Counted from the first letter of the stretch, positions 43,089 through 52,130 are shown. The stretch: 64,000 nucleotides of DNA from Faecalibacterium prausnitzii (GCF_003324185.1 NZ_PXUP01000001.1:124001-188000); one strand, 5' to 3'. The notes: generated by a model not told the origin, from the sequence alone. Program-made: numbers and translations.

Positions 43089-43188
43089 AAGGGCTACACG
43101 CCCTTAACAATCCTAAAGAAGAAGTCGAAGCACAAAAAAGCTAGCGCTGCGCCAGTCGGCGCTATCGCTTTAACGCTTTTTTCGCTTC
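43089..43188. repeat. Two-hairpin intergenic element, copy 1
   Basis: A first hairpin AAGGG-7-CCCTT is followed by CCTAAAGAAG and a second composite hairpin. GAAGC and AAAAAAGC pair with GCTTTTTT and GCTTC, with inner AGCGC/GCGCT. Copy 2 at 59241-59346 has the same layout with different stem sequences. Confidence 0.55.
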
Positions 43189-43198
43189 TCCATTAAAA

Positions 43199-43290
43199 GC
43201 CCCTCAGTCGCTGCGCGACAGATTCCCCTTTTTGTCACCTGCGGTGACATCTTCCCCCGGCCGGGGGAAGTCGGCCCTCTCGGGGGAGCA
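43199..43290. repeat. CCCCTCAGTCGCTGCGCGACAG element fragment
   Basis: CCCCTCAGTCGCTGCGCGAC is shared with 59363; the inner CTTCCCCCGGCCGGGGGAAG palindrome is shared in part with 63544-63736. Confidence 0.6.
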
Positions 43291-43355
43291 AGCGCTCGCC
43301 CGCAGCGCCGCGCTTTCGTAGAAAGCGGCGCTGCAAATGCAGTTTGGGGTTACGA

Positions 43356-43462
43356 CCCCTCTCCGTGAAAATAGCGTTTGGAGCGCTCCGCAGAGCGCGA
43401 CAAACGCGAAATAAAAAATAATTTTCCGCTGAATATGCCCAGAGCGCAAGCGGAGGGCATTT
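43356..43462. ncRNA. Three-copy structured intergenic element, copy B
   Basis: The conserved start CCCTCTCCGTGAAAAT is followed by a hairpin 43374-43407 (GCGTTTG/CAAACGC, tandem GA/GA mismatch, GCGCTC/GAGCGC, loop CGCA). After an A/T-rich spacer, TCCGCT (43425-43430) pairs with AGCGGA (43449-43454) and ATGCCC (43435-43440) with GGGCAT (43455-43460). It ends 34 bases before alaX. Confidence 0.65.
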
Positions 43463-43496
43463 TCAATCGTTCTATTTTACAGGAGGTACTCGCGCG

Positions 43497-44687
43497 ATGC
43501 AGCGCACAGAAAAATATTTTGAGCAGGACGCTTTCCGCACCGAATGCGAAGGCGTCATCCTTGCCGCAGAGCCGGACGAAAAGACCGGCGGCGGGCGCAT
43601 TGCGCTGGACGGCACGGTGTTCTACCCGGAGGGCGGCGGTCAGCCCGCCGACCGGGGCACTCTGACCCTGCCGGACGGCACGGTGCTGCGGGTGCTGGAC
43701 GTCCACGAGCAGGCGGGCGTCATCTGGCATACGGTGGATGCCCTGCCCGCTGCCGCCGCGCCCGGCGCAGCCGTTGCCGGCTGCATCGACTGGGACTGGC
43801 GGTTCGATAAGATGCAGCAGCACACCGGCGAGCATATCCTCTCCGGCATCCTGCACCAGATGTTCGGGGCGGAGAATGTGGGCTTCCATGTGGGCACCGA
43901 GGCCGTGCGCATGGACACCAGTGTGCCCATCAGCCCCGAGGGGCTGCGGCAGGCAGAGCTTGCCGCCAACCGCATCGTGTGGCAGGATGTGCCGGTGCTC
44001 ATCAGCTACCCCACCCGGGAGGAGCTTGCCGCCCTTGTTTACCGCTCTAAAAAAGAGATCGAGGGGCAGGTGCGCATCGTGACCATCCCGGGCGCGGACG
44101 TCTGCGCCTGCTGCGGTACCCACACCCGCACCACCGGTCAGGTGGGGCAGATCAAGATCCTTGCCAGCGAGAACTACAAGGGCGGTGTGCGGCTGAGCGT
44201 GGTGTGCGGTGCCCGTGCGCTGGCGGCGGCGCAGGCCATGCGCGCCCGGCAGGCGGAGATCGGCGCGCTGCTTTCTGCCAAGGCCGACCAGACCGCTGTG
44301 GCGGTGCACCGGGTCTACGACGAGTATACTGCACTCAAGTTTACACACTTCGGACTGTGCAGCCAGCTGTTTGACGCCCTTGCGCAGCTGACCGCGCCCG
44401 ATGCGGACGCCATCCGCACCCTGCCGGGACTGGACCCGGACGGGCTGCATCGGCTGGCTGTCCGTCTGACCGAGGCCACCACCGGCCTGTGCGCCGCTCT
44501 GACCCCCACCGAAAAGGGCACCGGTTACTGCCTTGCCCGGCGGGACGGCGATGTGCGCGCCCTGACCAAAGCACTGAATGCCGCCCTGAACGGACGCGGC
44601 GGCGGCAAGCCCGGCATCTGTCAGGGCAGCTGTGCCGCCACCCCGGAGCAGGTGGAGAGATTTTTGAAGGAGAACAACAAACTATGA
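43497..44687 (+). CDS. alaX: Alanyl-tRNA editing protein AlaX, long form
   Basis: AlaX hydrolyses Ser or Gly mischarged on tRNA-Ala. The 396-residue protein has the AlaRS-like second/editing domain (FYPEGGGQPADRG, zinc motif HTGEH at 109-113, CACCGTHTRTTGQ as second zinc half). A C-terminal DHHA1-like region follows from about 270 (GGGKPGICQGS). AGGAGGTACTC precedes the ATG. The stop overlaps trmB (ATGA), so the two are coupled. Confidence 0.92.
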   Translation: MQRTEKYFEQDAFRTECEGVILAAEPDEKTGGGRIALDGTVFYPEGGGQPADRGTLTLPDGTVLRVLDVHEQAGVIWHTVDALPAAAAPGAAVAGCIDWDWRFDKMQQHTGEHILSGILHQMFGAENVGFHVGTEAVRMDTSVPISPEGLRQAELAANRIVWQDVPVLISYPTREELAALVYRSKKEIEGQVRIVTIPGADVCACCGTHTRTTGQVGQIKILASENYKGGVRLSVVCGARALAAAQAMRARQAEIGALLSAKADQTAVAVHRVYDEYTALKFTHFGLCSQLFDALAQLTAPDADAIRTLPGLDPDGLHRLAVRLTEATTGLCAALTPTEKGTGYCLARRDGDVRALTKALNAALNGRGGGKPGICQGSCAATPEQVERFLKENNKL

Positions 44688-45451
44688 GAATGCGTTTCAA
44701 ACCCTATGCCCACGACGAACTGATGGCCGCGGATTTCCATGTGCACGAACCCCTCATCTGGGGCGGCAAGTGGCACGGCCAGTATGCCCGCCCGGAGCAG
44801 CCCTTTATTCTGGAGTTGGGCTGCGGCAAGGGCGGCTTCATCTCTCAGCTGGCCTGTGCCCACCCGGAAAACAACTATCTGGGCATCGACATCACTGACA
44901 AGGTGCTTATCCTTGCCAAGCGCAAGATCGAAGCCGCCTATCAGGCAGCGGGGCGCCCCATCGACAACGTGAAGATCATGAGCACCGATATCGAGCGCAT
45001 CAAGGGCGTCATCACCCCGGAGGATGAGGTCAGCCGCATCTATATCAACTTCTGCAACCCGTGGAGCAAGAACGACTCCTCCCACAAGCACCGCCTTACC
45101 TACCCGCGCCAGCTGATCGCCTACCGCGAGTTTCTGAAGGACGGCGGTGAGATCTACTTCAAGACCGACGACGATGATCTGTTCCGGGACAGCGTGGAGT
45201 ACTTCCCCGCTTCCGGCTACGACATCGAGTGGATCACCTACGACCTCCACGAGAACGAGCCGGAATGGAACATCCGCACCGAGCACGAGGGCATGTTCAC
45301 CGAAATGGGCATCAAGATCAAAGCGCTCATTGCCCGCAAAAAGCCCGGTGCCGACAGCGTGACATGGGTAGACCCCAAGGTGCTCAAGCGGATGGCACGC
45401 GAAGCTGCCGCTGCCGAAGCCGCCGCACAGGAAGGCGAAGAAAATGTCTGA
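44684..45451 (+). CDS. trmB: tRNA (guanine-N7-)-methyltransferase
   Basis: TrmB makes m7G46 in tRNA variable loops. The 255-residue protein has the SAM motif LELGCGKGGFISQLA, NYLGIDITDKVLILAKRKI and the tRNA-binding NFCNPWSKNDSSHKHRLTYP, with FKTDDDDLF near the end. Start at 44684 overlaps the alaX stop; AAGGAG lies 11 bases upstream. Together with alaX it suggests a tRNA-quality theme. It overlaps the next small gene by eight bases. Confidence 0.95.
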   Translation: MRMRFKPYAHDELMAADFHVHEPLIWGGKWHGQYARPEQPFILELGCGKGGFISQLACAHPENNYLGIDITDKVLILAKRKIEAAYQAAGRPIDNVKIMSTDIERIKGVITPEDEVSRIYINFCNPWSKNDSSHKHRLTYPRQLIAYREFLKDGGEIYFKTDDDDLFRDSVEYFPASGYDIEWITYDLHENEPEWNIRTEHEGMFTEMGIKIKALIARKKPGADSVTWVDPKVLKRMAREAAAAEAAAQEGEENV

Positions 45452-45623
45452 CCCCTGTGAGCTGTGCCTGAATAATGTTCAGGACGAATACGGCAGCTAC
45501 TACTGTGCGCAGGGCGCTGCGCTGGACGAGGACGAGATGGCACGCTATCTTGCGCATAATACCGCTGCCTGTCCCTTTTTTGAGCCGGGGGACGAATATA
45601 AGATCGTATCCAAACAGAACTGA
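45444..45623 (+). CDS. Small four-cysteine protein (DUF6472-like)
   Basis: This 59-residue protein reads MSDPCELCLNNVQDEYGSYY, then CAQGAALDEDEMARYLAHNT and AACPFFEPGDEYKIVSKQN. CELC, a central Cys and a Cys-Pro-Phe-Phe form a probable zinc- or iron-binding knuckle. I recognise it as the small DUF6472 type common in Clostridia, without a known function. It starts inside the end of trmB (8-base overlap), so it is translated by coupling. Confidence 0.75.
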   Translation: MSDPCELCLNNVQDEYGSYYCAQGAALDEDEMARYLAHNTAACPFFEPGDEYKIVSKQN

Positions 45624-45638
45624 AGAACGGAGGTGCCT

Positions 45639-46724
45639 ATGGTAAGCTTTCTTACCGATACCGTGGTATGCGGCTTTTCGCTGTACCATATTCTGGCCTA
45701 TTTCCTGATCTATTCCTGCATAGGCTGGTGTCTGGAGGTCATCTATGCCGCCGCCACCACCGGTCAGCTGGTGAACCGGGGCTTCCTCAACGGCCCGGTC
45801 TGCCCCATCTACGGCTTTGGCATGATCATCGTGCTGTTTGCCCTTACGCCCTTGCAGCACAGCATCCTGCTGCTGTATATAGGCGGCGTCATCCTGCCCA
45901 GTGCGCTGGAACTGGTGGGCGGCTGGGCACTGTATAAGATCTACCACACCCGCTGGTGGGATTACAGCGATTTTCCCTTTAATATCGGGGGCTATATCTG
46001 TCTGGAATTCTGCCTGCTGTGGGGCGTGGGCACGCTGGTGGTCATGCGTATCGTGCACCCGGTGGTGGCTGACCTTGTAGACCTGATCCCGCCCTTTGTG
46101 GGGGTTATCCTCATGTGCTTTTTGTACGCCGTGTACGCGGCGGACGTGGTGGCTACCGCCATTGCTGCTTCTGCGCTGGCCGATACGCTGGACACCATGG
46201 AGCAGCTGGGCGACAGTATCCACGCCGTCAGCGATGCCATGACCCAGCTGCTGGGCACCACCACTCTGAACGCCGACAAGAAGCTGGACGAGGGACGGCT
46301 GCAATTCAAGCTTGCCGCCGCCGAAGCGCGGGATGCTGCCGGAAAGCGCCCCTCTGCCCGTGAGACCATGGCTGCCATCCGCGCCAAGGCCGCTGAGGCT
46401 ACCGAGGCTGCCCGCCGCGCCAGCGAGGACGCCCGCCTGAACGCTGCCGAAGCTGCCAACGCCGCCCGCCTTGCTGCCAAGGGCACTGCCGAGCGCGCCG
46501 CCGAGCTGCTGCAATTGGAACAGCTGGCCGCAGAGCTGCAAGCCCGCAGCGAGGAAATGCAGGCGCAGCTGCTGCGCACCCCCCGCATCGTGGGCCCGCG
46601 CCGTATGCTGCGTGCCTACCCGAAGCTCCGGCACGGCAGCAAGCTGCGCAGTCTGCCCACATTGCGGGAGATGCTGCACCGCGCCGAACAGGAAAACAAG
46701 GACGACAACAAGAATACCAAATGA
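45639..46724 (+). CDS. CmpB-type (putative ABC-transporter type IV) membrane protein with coiled-coil tail
   Basis: Residues 1-180 form about five or six helices with the family pattern YSCIGWCLEVIYAA and NRGFLNGPVCPIYGFG (PF06541-like). Residues 190-330 are an Ala/Glu-rich coiled coil (AEATEAARRASEDARLNAAE), and the C-terminus is basic. The coupled ATPase usually implied by the name is not adjacent, and the function is unproven. GGAGGTG precedes the ATG at 45639. It is the last gene of the alaX-trmB cluster. Confidence 0.8.
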   Translation: MVSFLTDTVVCGFSLYHILAYFLIYSCIGWCLEVIYAAATTGQLVNRGFLNGPVCPIYGFGMIIVLFALTPLQHSILLLYIGGVILPSALELVGGWALYKIYHTRWWDYSDFPFNIGGYICLEFCLLWGVGTLVVMRIVHPVVADLVDLIPPFVGVILMCFLYAVYAADVVATAIAASALADTLDTMEQLGDSIHAVSDAMTQLLGTTTLNADKKLDEGRLQFKLAAAEARDAAGKRPSARETMAAIRAKAAEATEAARRASEDARLNAAEAANAARLAAKGTAERAAELLQLEQLAAELQARSEEMQAQLLRTPRIVGPRRMLRAYPKLRHGSKLRSLPTLREMLHRAEQENKDDNKNTK

Positions 46725-46729
46725 CCCCG

Positions 46730-46766
46730 AATGCCACACCGGCGCTGCTGTGTGTGGCATTTTTGT
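46730..46766 (+). terminator. Rho-independent terminator
   Basis: AATGCCACAC pairs with GTGTGGCATT, followed by TTTGTT. Confidence 0.85.
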
Positions 46767-46810
46767 TGCACTTCGCTCGAATAATGTTGTTAAAAAGTGT
46801 GAAAAAACTA

Positions 46811-46839
46811 TTTCAAAACGACTTAAACCGTGTTATACT
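46811..46839 (+). promoter_or_regulatory. Promoter of the GGDEF-EAL gene
   Basis: TATACT (46834-46839) is preceded at 17 bases by a weak TTTCAA (46811-46816). Confidence 0.45.
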
Positions 46840-46911
46840 GATTATAAAGTATACAAACCGACCGCAATCGGCTTATCCGTATTGAAACTATCCAAATTGT
46901 GAGGAATCGTT

Positions 46912-49578
46912 ATGTCAGAGGAACGAAAGACCAAAACAGATGCCGCCGCACCGGCATCTGCTGCGTTGGAGCGGATCGACCGCAAGGACGCATTTTTACA
47001 GGCCCTGCATACATTCCTGACCGCGCATCAGGGAACAGAATGGGCTGTTGCCGCTGTGGATATCCAGCACTTCAAACTTTATAACGAGCTTTACGGCACC
47101 GAAAAGGGCGATGCTCTGCTGGAAACTGTGGCAAACTGTCTGCTGGGTTACAGCAGGCAGACCGGCTATCCTGTGGGCTATTTTGGAAACGATGACTTTT
47201 TCCTGTGCCTGCCGGACGAAAAGGCCGAGCAGACTGCTGTGCTTGCTACGCTGCAGGCCTGCATGGCTGCCGGAAGGCAGGATGTCACCTTCTTTATGGT
47301 AATGGGCGTGTGCCCTGTGCAGGCAAACCCCGGTGCAGATGCCGCCACCCTGTGCAACTACGCGCAGATCGCCGGTGTGACGACCGACAGCGGCTACCTG
47401 CACCGCTTTGAGCCCACCATGCTCAACGAGCTGAAAGAACAGCAGCAGCTGCTGGGCGAGCTGGAGCACGCACTGGACAACCACGAATTCTGCTTCTTTT
47501 TGCAGCCCAAGTGTAACAGCATCACCCGCGCCATCGTGGGCATGGAGGCACTGGTGCGCTGGAACCATCCCACCCGGGGCTGTGTTCCCCCTGCCGAGTT
47601 CATGCCGCTGCTGGAGCGCACCGGCCTTGTGACAAGGTTGGACCAGTACATCTGGGAATCCGTCTGCCAGACCCTGCAGAAGTGGCAGGAGAGCGGCAGC
47701 AACCTTGTGCCGGTGTCGGTGAACGTTTCGGTGCAGGATATCCTCAATCTGGATGTGCCGCAGATCTTTGCAGATCTGGTGGAAAAATATAAGCTGGAGC
47801 CCAAACTCCTGCTGGCTGAGATCACCGAGACCATGGTGGCCGAGGACACCCAGATGGTGGAAAACGCCATTCAGGGCCTGCACCGCAAGGGCTTTGCGGT
47901 GATGATGGACGACTTCGGCAGCGGGTATTCCTCGCTGAATATGCTCAAGGATACCAACGTCGATGCCATCAAGCTGGACATGAAGCTCATCGACATGAAT
48001 CAGGAGAACCGCAGCAAGGGCGTGCAGATCGTGGAGTCGGTGGTGGATATGGCACACCGGCTGAACCTGCCCATCATCGCCGAGGGTGTGGAGACCCCGG
48101 AGCAGGTGTCCATGCTGCAGGCGGCAGACTGCCTGTACTCGCAGGGCTACTACTTCTTCAAGCCCATGCCGGTGGAAAACGCCGAAAAACTGCTGGCAGA
48201 TCCCACCAATCAGGATTACTGGGATCTGCGCCGCGACCTGATGCGCCGTGACCGCCGGGTGGAGAACCCGGGCACCGAAAAGACTGCGCTGGCCTTGCAG
48301 GCCTACCAGATCTTTACCGATAACGTGCTGGTGATCGCGCTGCTGAACCTTGCCACCGGTGCGTACCGGGTGATCAAGCGGGACGCCCGCCTGCTGGATC
48401 CGGATCTGGAAAAAGAAGAAGATTTTGTCAACTACTGCGACCGTCTGGTGAACGAGAAGATCGTGCACGAGGAGGACGCAGACCTGTTCTTGGAGCAGAC
48501 CGATCTGGAGGCCTTGCGCTCTGTGCTGTACCACGCCACTGCGCCGGAGTTCTACCGCTACCGCGAGAACGTGTCCGGCCAGTATATCTGGGTCACCACA
48601 GAGGTGCTGCCCTGCCGGGGCTGCTGCGCCCAGAACCCGTGGGCGACCGTGCTGGTGCGCAACGACGCACAGGCCGACCAGCTCAGCGAGGAGCTGGACT
48701 TCTCTTACAGCCACGATACCCTGACCGGCCTTGCCAACCGCAGCCGGTACGAAGCCGACCTGCGGGAGCTGCCCAACAGCGGGTACGAATCCGTGGTGTG
48801 CACCTACATTGATGTGGTGGGGATGCACGAGGTAAACGAGCATCTGGGTCACCGCAGCGGCGACACCCTGCTGTGCTGTCTGGCAAATGCCGCCCGCAAG
48901 TTCTTTGCCACCAGCCGGGTGTACCGCATCGGCAGCGATGAATTTGTCATCCTGACCCCCAACGAGCCGCCTTACAGCGTGTGGAGCACTGCGGACCGGA
49001 TGCGCGCCTTTTTGAAGGAAAAGGACTATGTTATTTCCGTAGGCATCCAGCAGACCGCCGACCTGCGCCATCTGGACGAAGCTGTGGCCAAGGCTGAGGC
49101 TGCCATGCGGCAGGACCGGCAGGCTTACTACGACCACAACGGCCGCGCCCGCCAGCTGGAAGGCCTGAACGAAAAGATGGAGCGCACCCTGCAGGAAAAG
49201 CGGGATGCCGAACACTTTTTAAAGGTGCTTGCCCCCAAATACAAGACAGTAATCGTGGTGGACTTGCAGGAGGACACCGTGCGCCCCGTTATTGTGCCGG
49301 ACGACTTCCAGTCCGTTCTGGACACCTGCGGCGGCTCTTTCCGCGCTGCGTTGACCAACTACCGCGACAAGCTGGTAGCGCCCGAGGACAGAGAAAACTT
49401 TGCAAAGTTGTTCGATTTCGGCCTTGTGCGCAGCACCGTGTTCAGCAGCAACCTGCTGGAGCATCGCTACCGCAAGACGGATGGCCGCAGCTTCTGCATC
49501 CGTGTGACCCCCTACTCCCGCAGCGGCTCCCACATCAACGAGGTGCTGTGGATCTTCGCGGATGAAGAGGTAGAGTAA
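46912..49578 (+). CDS. GGDEF-EAL-GGDEF cyclic-di-GMP protein
   Basis: This 888-residue soluble protein has an N-terminal GGDEF-like domain (about 20-165) with the loop GYFGNDDFF, probably inactive. An EAL phosphodiesterase domain (about 172-420) keeps the metal/catalytic set: GMEALVRW, PVSVNVSVQD, EITET, MMDDFGSGYSSL, KLDMKL, IAEGVETPEQ and QGYYFFKPMP. A sensor-like linker follows, then a second GGDEF domain (about 585-740, HDTLTGLANRSRYE, YRIGSDEFVIL) and a PAS-like C-terminus. The EAL domain looks active, so net c-di-GMP breakdown is likely; the GSDEF loop is of uncertain activity. No membrane helices. Nothing good resembles a ribosome binding site except GAGGAAT. Confidence 0.92.
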   Translation: MSEERKTKTDAAAPASAALERIDRKDAFLQALHTFLTAHQGTEWAVAAVDIQHFKLYNELYGTEKGDALLETVANCLLGYSRQTGYPVGYFGNDDFFLCLPDEKAEQTAVLATLQACMAAGRQDVTFFMVMGVCPVQANPGADAATLCNYAQIAGVTTDSGYLHRFEPTMLNELKEQQQLLGELEHALDNHEFCFFLQPKCNSITRAIVGMEALVRWNHPTRGCVPPAEFMPLLERTGLVTRLDQYIWESVCQTLQKWQESGSNLVPVSVNVSVQDILNLDVPQIFADLVEKYKLEPKLLLAEITETMVAEDTQMVENAIQGLHRKGFAVMMDDFGSGYSSLNMLKDTNVDAIKLDMKLIDMNQENRSKGVQIVESVVDMAHRLNLPIIAEGVETPEQVSMLQAADCLYSQGYYFFKPMPVENAEKLLADPTNQDYWDLRRDLMRRDRRVENPGTEKTALALQAYQIFTDNVLVIALLNLATGAYRVIKRDARLLDPDLEKEEDFVNYCDRLVNEKIVHEEDADLFLEQTDLEALRSVLYHATAPEFYRYRENVSGQYIWVTTEVLPCRGCCAQNPWATVLVRNDAQADQLSEELDFSYSHDTLTGLANRSRYEADLRELPNSGYESVVCTYIDVVGMHEVNEHLGHRSGDTLLCCLANAARKFFATSRVYRIGSDEFVILTPNEPPYSVWSTADRMRAFLKEKDYVISVGIQQTADLRHLDEAVAKAEAAMRQDRQAYYDHNGRARQLEGLNEKMERTLQEKRDAEHFLKVLAPKYKTVIVVDLQEDTVRPVIVPDDFQSVLDTCGGSFRAALTNYRDKLVAPEDRENFAKLFDFGLVRSTVFSSNLLEHRYRKTDGRSFCIRVTPYSRSGSHINEVLWIFADEEVE

Positions 49579-49594
49579 AATATTTTTATAAGCA

Positions 49595-49632
49595 GAAAAG
49601 CAGCCAGACCGCCCGGTCTGGCTGCTTTTCTT
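49595..49632 (+). terminator. Rho-independent terminator
   Basis: AAAAGCAGCCAGACCG pairs with CGGTCTGGCTGCTTTT, followed by CTTT. Confidence 0.9.
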
Positions 49633-49637
49633 TAGCG

Positions 49638-49799
49638 TGCGCCCTCTCAGGCGCTCCCGCGCCAGCTCCCCCGAAGGGGGAGCCAAGCCATCACGTTCGT
49701 TGCTAAAGTATTAGGTGAAATGAGAAAGCTTCCGGCAGTGCTCTTGGCTCTCCCTTTGGGAGAGCTGGCAAAGCCGTAGGCTTTGACTGAGAGGGCGCA
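49638..49799. repeat. 162-bp terminal-inverted-repeat element
   Basis: TGCGCCCTCTCAG and CTGAGAGGGCGCA are perfect terminal inverted repeats. Inside are CAGCTCCCC...GGGGGAG and GGCTCTCCCTTTGGGAGAG arms like those of the 145-bp elements, but the middle differs. Confidence 0.85.
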
Positions 49800-49809
49800 G
49801 TCCGCCGTC

Positions 49810-49837
49810 TTGCAAATGCGCAGGGATGTGCTATAAT
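49810..49837 (+). promoter_or_regulatory. Promoter of azlCD
   Basis: TTGCAA (49810-49815) and TATAAT (49832-49837) have a 16-base spacer. Confidence 0.7.
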
Positions 49838-49915
49838 AGAAATTACTTATTCCATACAATCTATGTGGGTATATGGGCGGCCGCCCGCTGTTCCCGCAAA
49901 GCAAGGAGCTTTTTT

Positions 49916-50659
49916 ATGCAGCATCTGTCCCGAACCGTTTCCCCCACCCTGCCGCACCCCTGCCTGCGGGCGCTGCGGGCGGCTTTTCCGCAGACCATCC
50001 CGGTGCTGGCAGGTTATTTTGTGCTGGGGCTGGGCTACGGCATCTATGTGCAGTCCTTGGGGCTGCCGGTGTGGATGCCCATGCTCATGGGCACTGTCGT
50101 GTACGGCGGCTCGCTGGAATTCGTGCTGGCAAGCCTGCTGCTGGGCGCGTTCTCGCCGCTGTCGGCCTTTCTGATGGCGCTGATGATCCAGGCGCGGCAC
50201 CTGTTCTACGGCCTTGCCATGCTGGAGCGCTACAAGGGCTACGGCTGGCGCAGCTTTTACATGATCTTTGCCATGAGCGACGAGACCTTTTCCATCACCT
50301 GCTCGGCAACGCCGCCGGAAGGGGTGGACAAGGGCTGGTTCATGTTCTTCATCACCCTGCTGGATCAGCTTTACTGGGTGGGCAGCGCCGGGCTTGGGGC
50401 TGCGCTGGGCACGGTGCTGCCCTTCAGCACCGAGGGCGTGGATTTTGTCATGACCGCAATGTTCACGGTCATCTTCCTGAACCAGTGGGAAAAAGATCAG
50501 CAGCACGGCAGTGCCCTGATCGGGCTTGCCGTGCCGCTGGTGTGCTTGATGGTATTTGGCTCCGGCAGCTTTCTGCTGCCGTCCATGGGCGGCATTCTGG
50601 TGCTGCTGCTGGCCTTGCGCCGTCCGATGGAAAAAGCAGCCGGGGAGGTAGAGGAATGA
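49916..50659 (+). CDS. azlC: Branched-chain amino acid exporter, large subunit
   Basis: AzlC works with AzlD to export branched-chain amino acids. The 247-residue protein has about eight helices with the family stretches FPQTIPVLAGYFVLGLGYGI, GTVVYGGSLEFVLASLLLG and MIQARHLFYGLAMLERYKG and the SDETFSI motif. AAGGAG precedes the ATG at 49916. It overlaps azlD by four bases. Confidence 0.93.
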   Translation: MQHLSRTVSPTLPHPCLRALRAAFPQTIPVLAGYFVLGLGYGIYVQSLGLPVWMPMLMGTVVYGGSLEFVLASLLLGAFSPLSAFLMALMIQARHLFYGLAMLERYKGYGWRSFYMIFAMSDETFSITCSATPPEGVDKGWFMFFITLLDQLYWVGSAGLGAALGTVLPFSTEGVDFVMTAMFTVIFLNQWEKDQQHGSALIGLAVPLVCLMVFGSGSFLLPSMGGILVLLLALRRPMEKAAGEVEE

Positions 50660-50985
50660 CGGCAGTTCAGATGGGGCTTACCATTGCGGTGTGCACCGCC
50701 GCCACCATGCTTACCCGTTTTTTGCCGTTTCTGATCTTTTCCAGCAAGGAGCAGCAGCCGCCGGAGGTGGTGCGGTATCTGGGGCGGGTGCTGCCCGCCG
50801 CCATCTTCGGGATGCTCATCGTCTATTGCCTGAAGGGGGTCACCCCGTTCTCCGGCAGTCACGGCATCCCGGAAGCGCTTGCGCTGCTGGCCACCATTGC
50901 GCTGCACAAGTGGAAGCACCAGACCCTGCTCAGCGTGGCCGGGGGCACGTTATGTTATGTACTGCTGGTGCAGCTGGTGTTCTGA
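50656..50985 (+). CDS. azlD: Branched-chain amino acid exporter, small subunit
   Basis: This 109-residue AzlD protein has about four helices and the family signature TMLTRFLPFLIF, YLGRVLPAAIFGMLIVYCLK and TIALHKWKHQTLLS. It starts at the ATGA overlap with azlC. Only eight bases separate it from the convergent asparaginase gene, with no visible terminator. Confidence 0.92.
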   Translation: MTAVQMGLTIAVCTAATMLTRFLPFLIFSSKEQQPPEVVRYLGRVLPAAIFGMLIVYCLKGVTPFSGSHGIPEALALLATIALHKWKHQTLLSVAGGTLCYVLLVQLVF

Positions 50986-50993
50986 AAAATGGC

Positions 50994-52001
50994 TCAGTGA
51001 TAGAAGGTGTCAAAGTTCACCTGACGGTAGAACCGCTGCTGCAGCTGGTCAAAGCTTTCACAGTTCTGCGCCAGCAGCCACATACTTTTGGTCACCACCG
51101 CCTCGATGGTCATATCGTGGGCCTCTAAAAAGCGGAAACGGTTGCGCACCCGCTTGCCCACTTCGTACACGCCCACGTCGCTGCCCTCGTAGGTGACCTG
51201 CGTGGTCATGATGAGCACTTTGTGGGTGGTCTCGTAATCGCCCAGCCCGGCGGCAAAGGCGTCCATCAGCTGCTGCGGGATGCCGCCCACGCCGAAACTT
51301 TCCACGATGACGCAGTCGTACAGGTGGAAGATCTCCGGGATGAGTGCCGGGGACATGCCCGGGGTCAGCTTGAGCAGGAACACCCGGCTGTCCAGCGTGC
51401 GGCTGAACTCCACCGGGCCGGTGGGCCACGGCGAGGGGATGTACCGCACCAGCCGGTCGCCCTGCACCAGCGCCAGCTCCGGGAAGTTGACCGAGGCAAA
51501 GGCGTCGTAGCTGATGGTCTTGTTCTTCTTGGCGCGGGTGCCCGCGATGACGTGCCCGCCAAACACCACCATCACGCCCCGGCTGCCCGGGTCGATGGCG
51601 CAGACCACACTGTCCCGCAGGTTTTTCTTGGCATCCGTGATCTCGTTGGAGATGGGCTGCTGCGCGCCGGTGAGGATGATGGGCTTATCCGCGTTCTGGA
51701 TGAGATAAGAGAGCGCCGCCGCAGAGTACGCCAGCGTATCCGTGCCGTGGCAGATGATAAAGCCATCGTACAGGGCGTAGTTTTCCTGAATGGCGCGTGC
51801 CATCATGAGCCAGTGCTCCTGTCCGAGGTCGGTACTGTCGATGCTGCACAGCGCCAGCGTTTCCGGGCAGCACAGCTCCTTCAATTCCGGCAGATGCGCA
51901 AGCAGCTCCTCGCTGGAAAGCACGGGCTTCAGCCCCTGCTGGGTGCGCACGCTGGCAATGGTGCCGCCGGTGGTGATGAAAAGCAGACGTTGTTTGGACA
52001 T
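50994..52001 (-). CDS. ansA: L-asparaginase, cytoplasmic type I-like
   Basis: Asparaginase hydrolyses Asn to Asp and ammonia. The 335-residue protein has both catalytic Thr loops (LFITTGGTIASVRTQQGLKP and GFIICHGTDTLAYSAAALSY) and GAQQPISNEITDAKKNLRDS. No signal peptide is present, which fits the low-affinity cytoplasmic type. AGGGGGC lies upstream of the ATG at 52001. Confidence 0.92.
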   Translation of the reverse strand: MSKQRLLFITTGGTIASVRTQQGLKPVLSSEELLAHLPELKELCCPETLALCSIDSTDLGQEHWLMMARAIQENYALYDGFIICHGTDTLAYSAAALSYLIQNADKPIILTGAQQPISNEITDAKKNLRDSVVCAIDPGSRGVMVVFGGHVIAGTRAKKNKTISYDAFASVNFPELALVQGDRLVRYIPSPWPTGPVEFSRTLDSRVFLLKLTPGMSPALIPEIFHLYDCVIVESFGVGGIPQQLMDAFAAGLGDYETTHKVLIMTTQVTYEGSDVGVYEVGKRVRNRFRFLEAHDMTIEAVVTKSMWLLAQNCESFDQLQQRFYRQVNFDTFYH

Positions 52002-52042
52002 AAAGCAAAAGCCCCCTGTGGCAGAAATTTTAACATGACAAC

Positions 52043-52069
52043 AGTATAGCACACGCCCCGGAGCTTGAA
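52043..52069 (-). promoter_or_regulatory. Extended -10 promoter of the asparaginase gene
   Basis: On the minus strand TGCTATACT gives an extended -10 at 52043-52051, with TTCAAG 15 bases upstream. Confidence 0.45.
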
Positions 52070-52130
52070 CAGTGCCCGCCGCCCAAAAAGTTTTTGCGAC
52101 CCGGTCACAGAAATCTGCGCGGCTTTGGTG

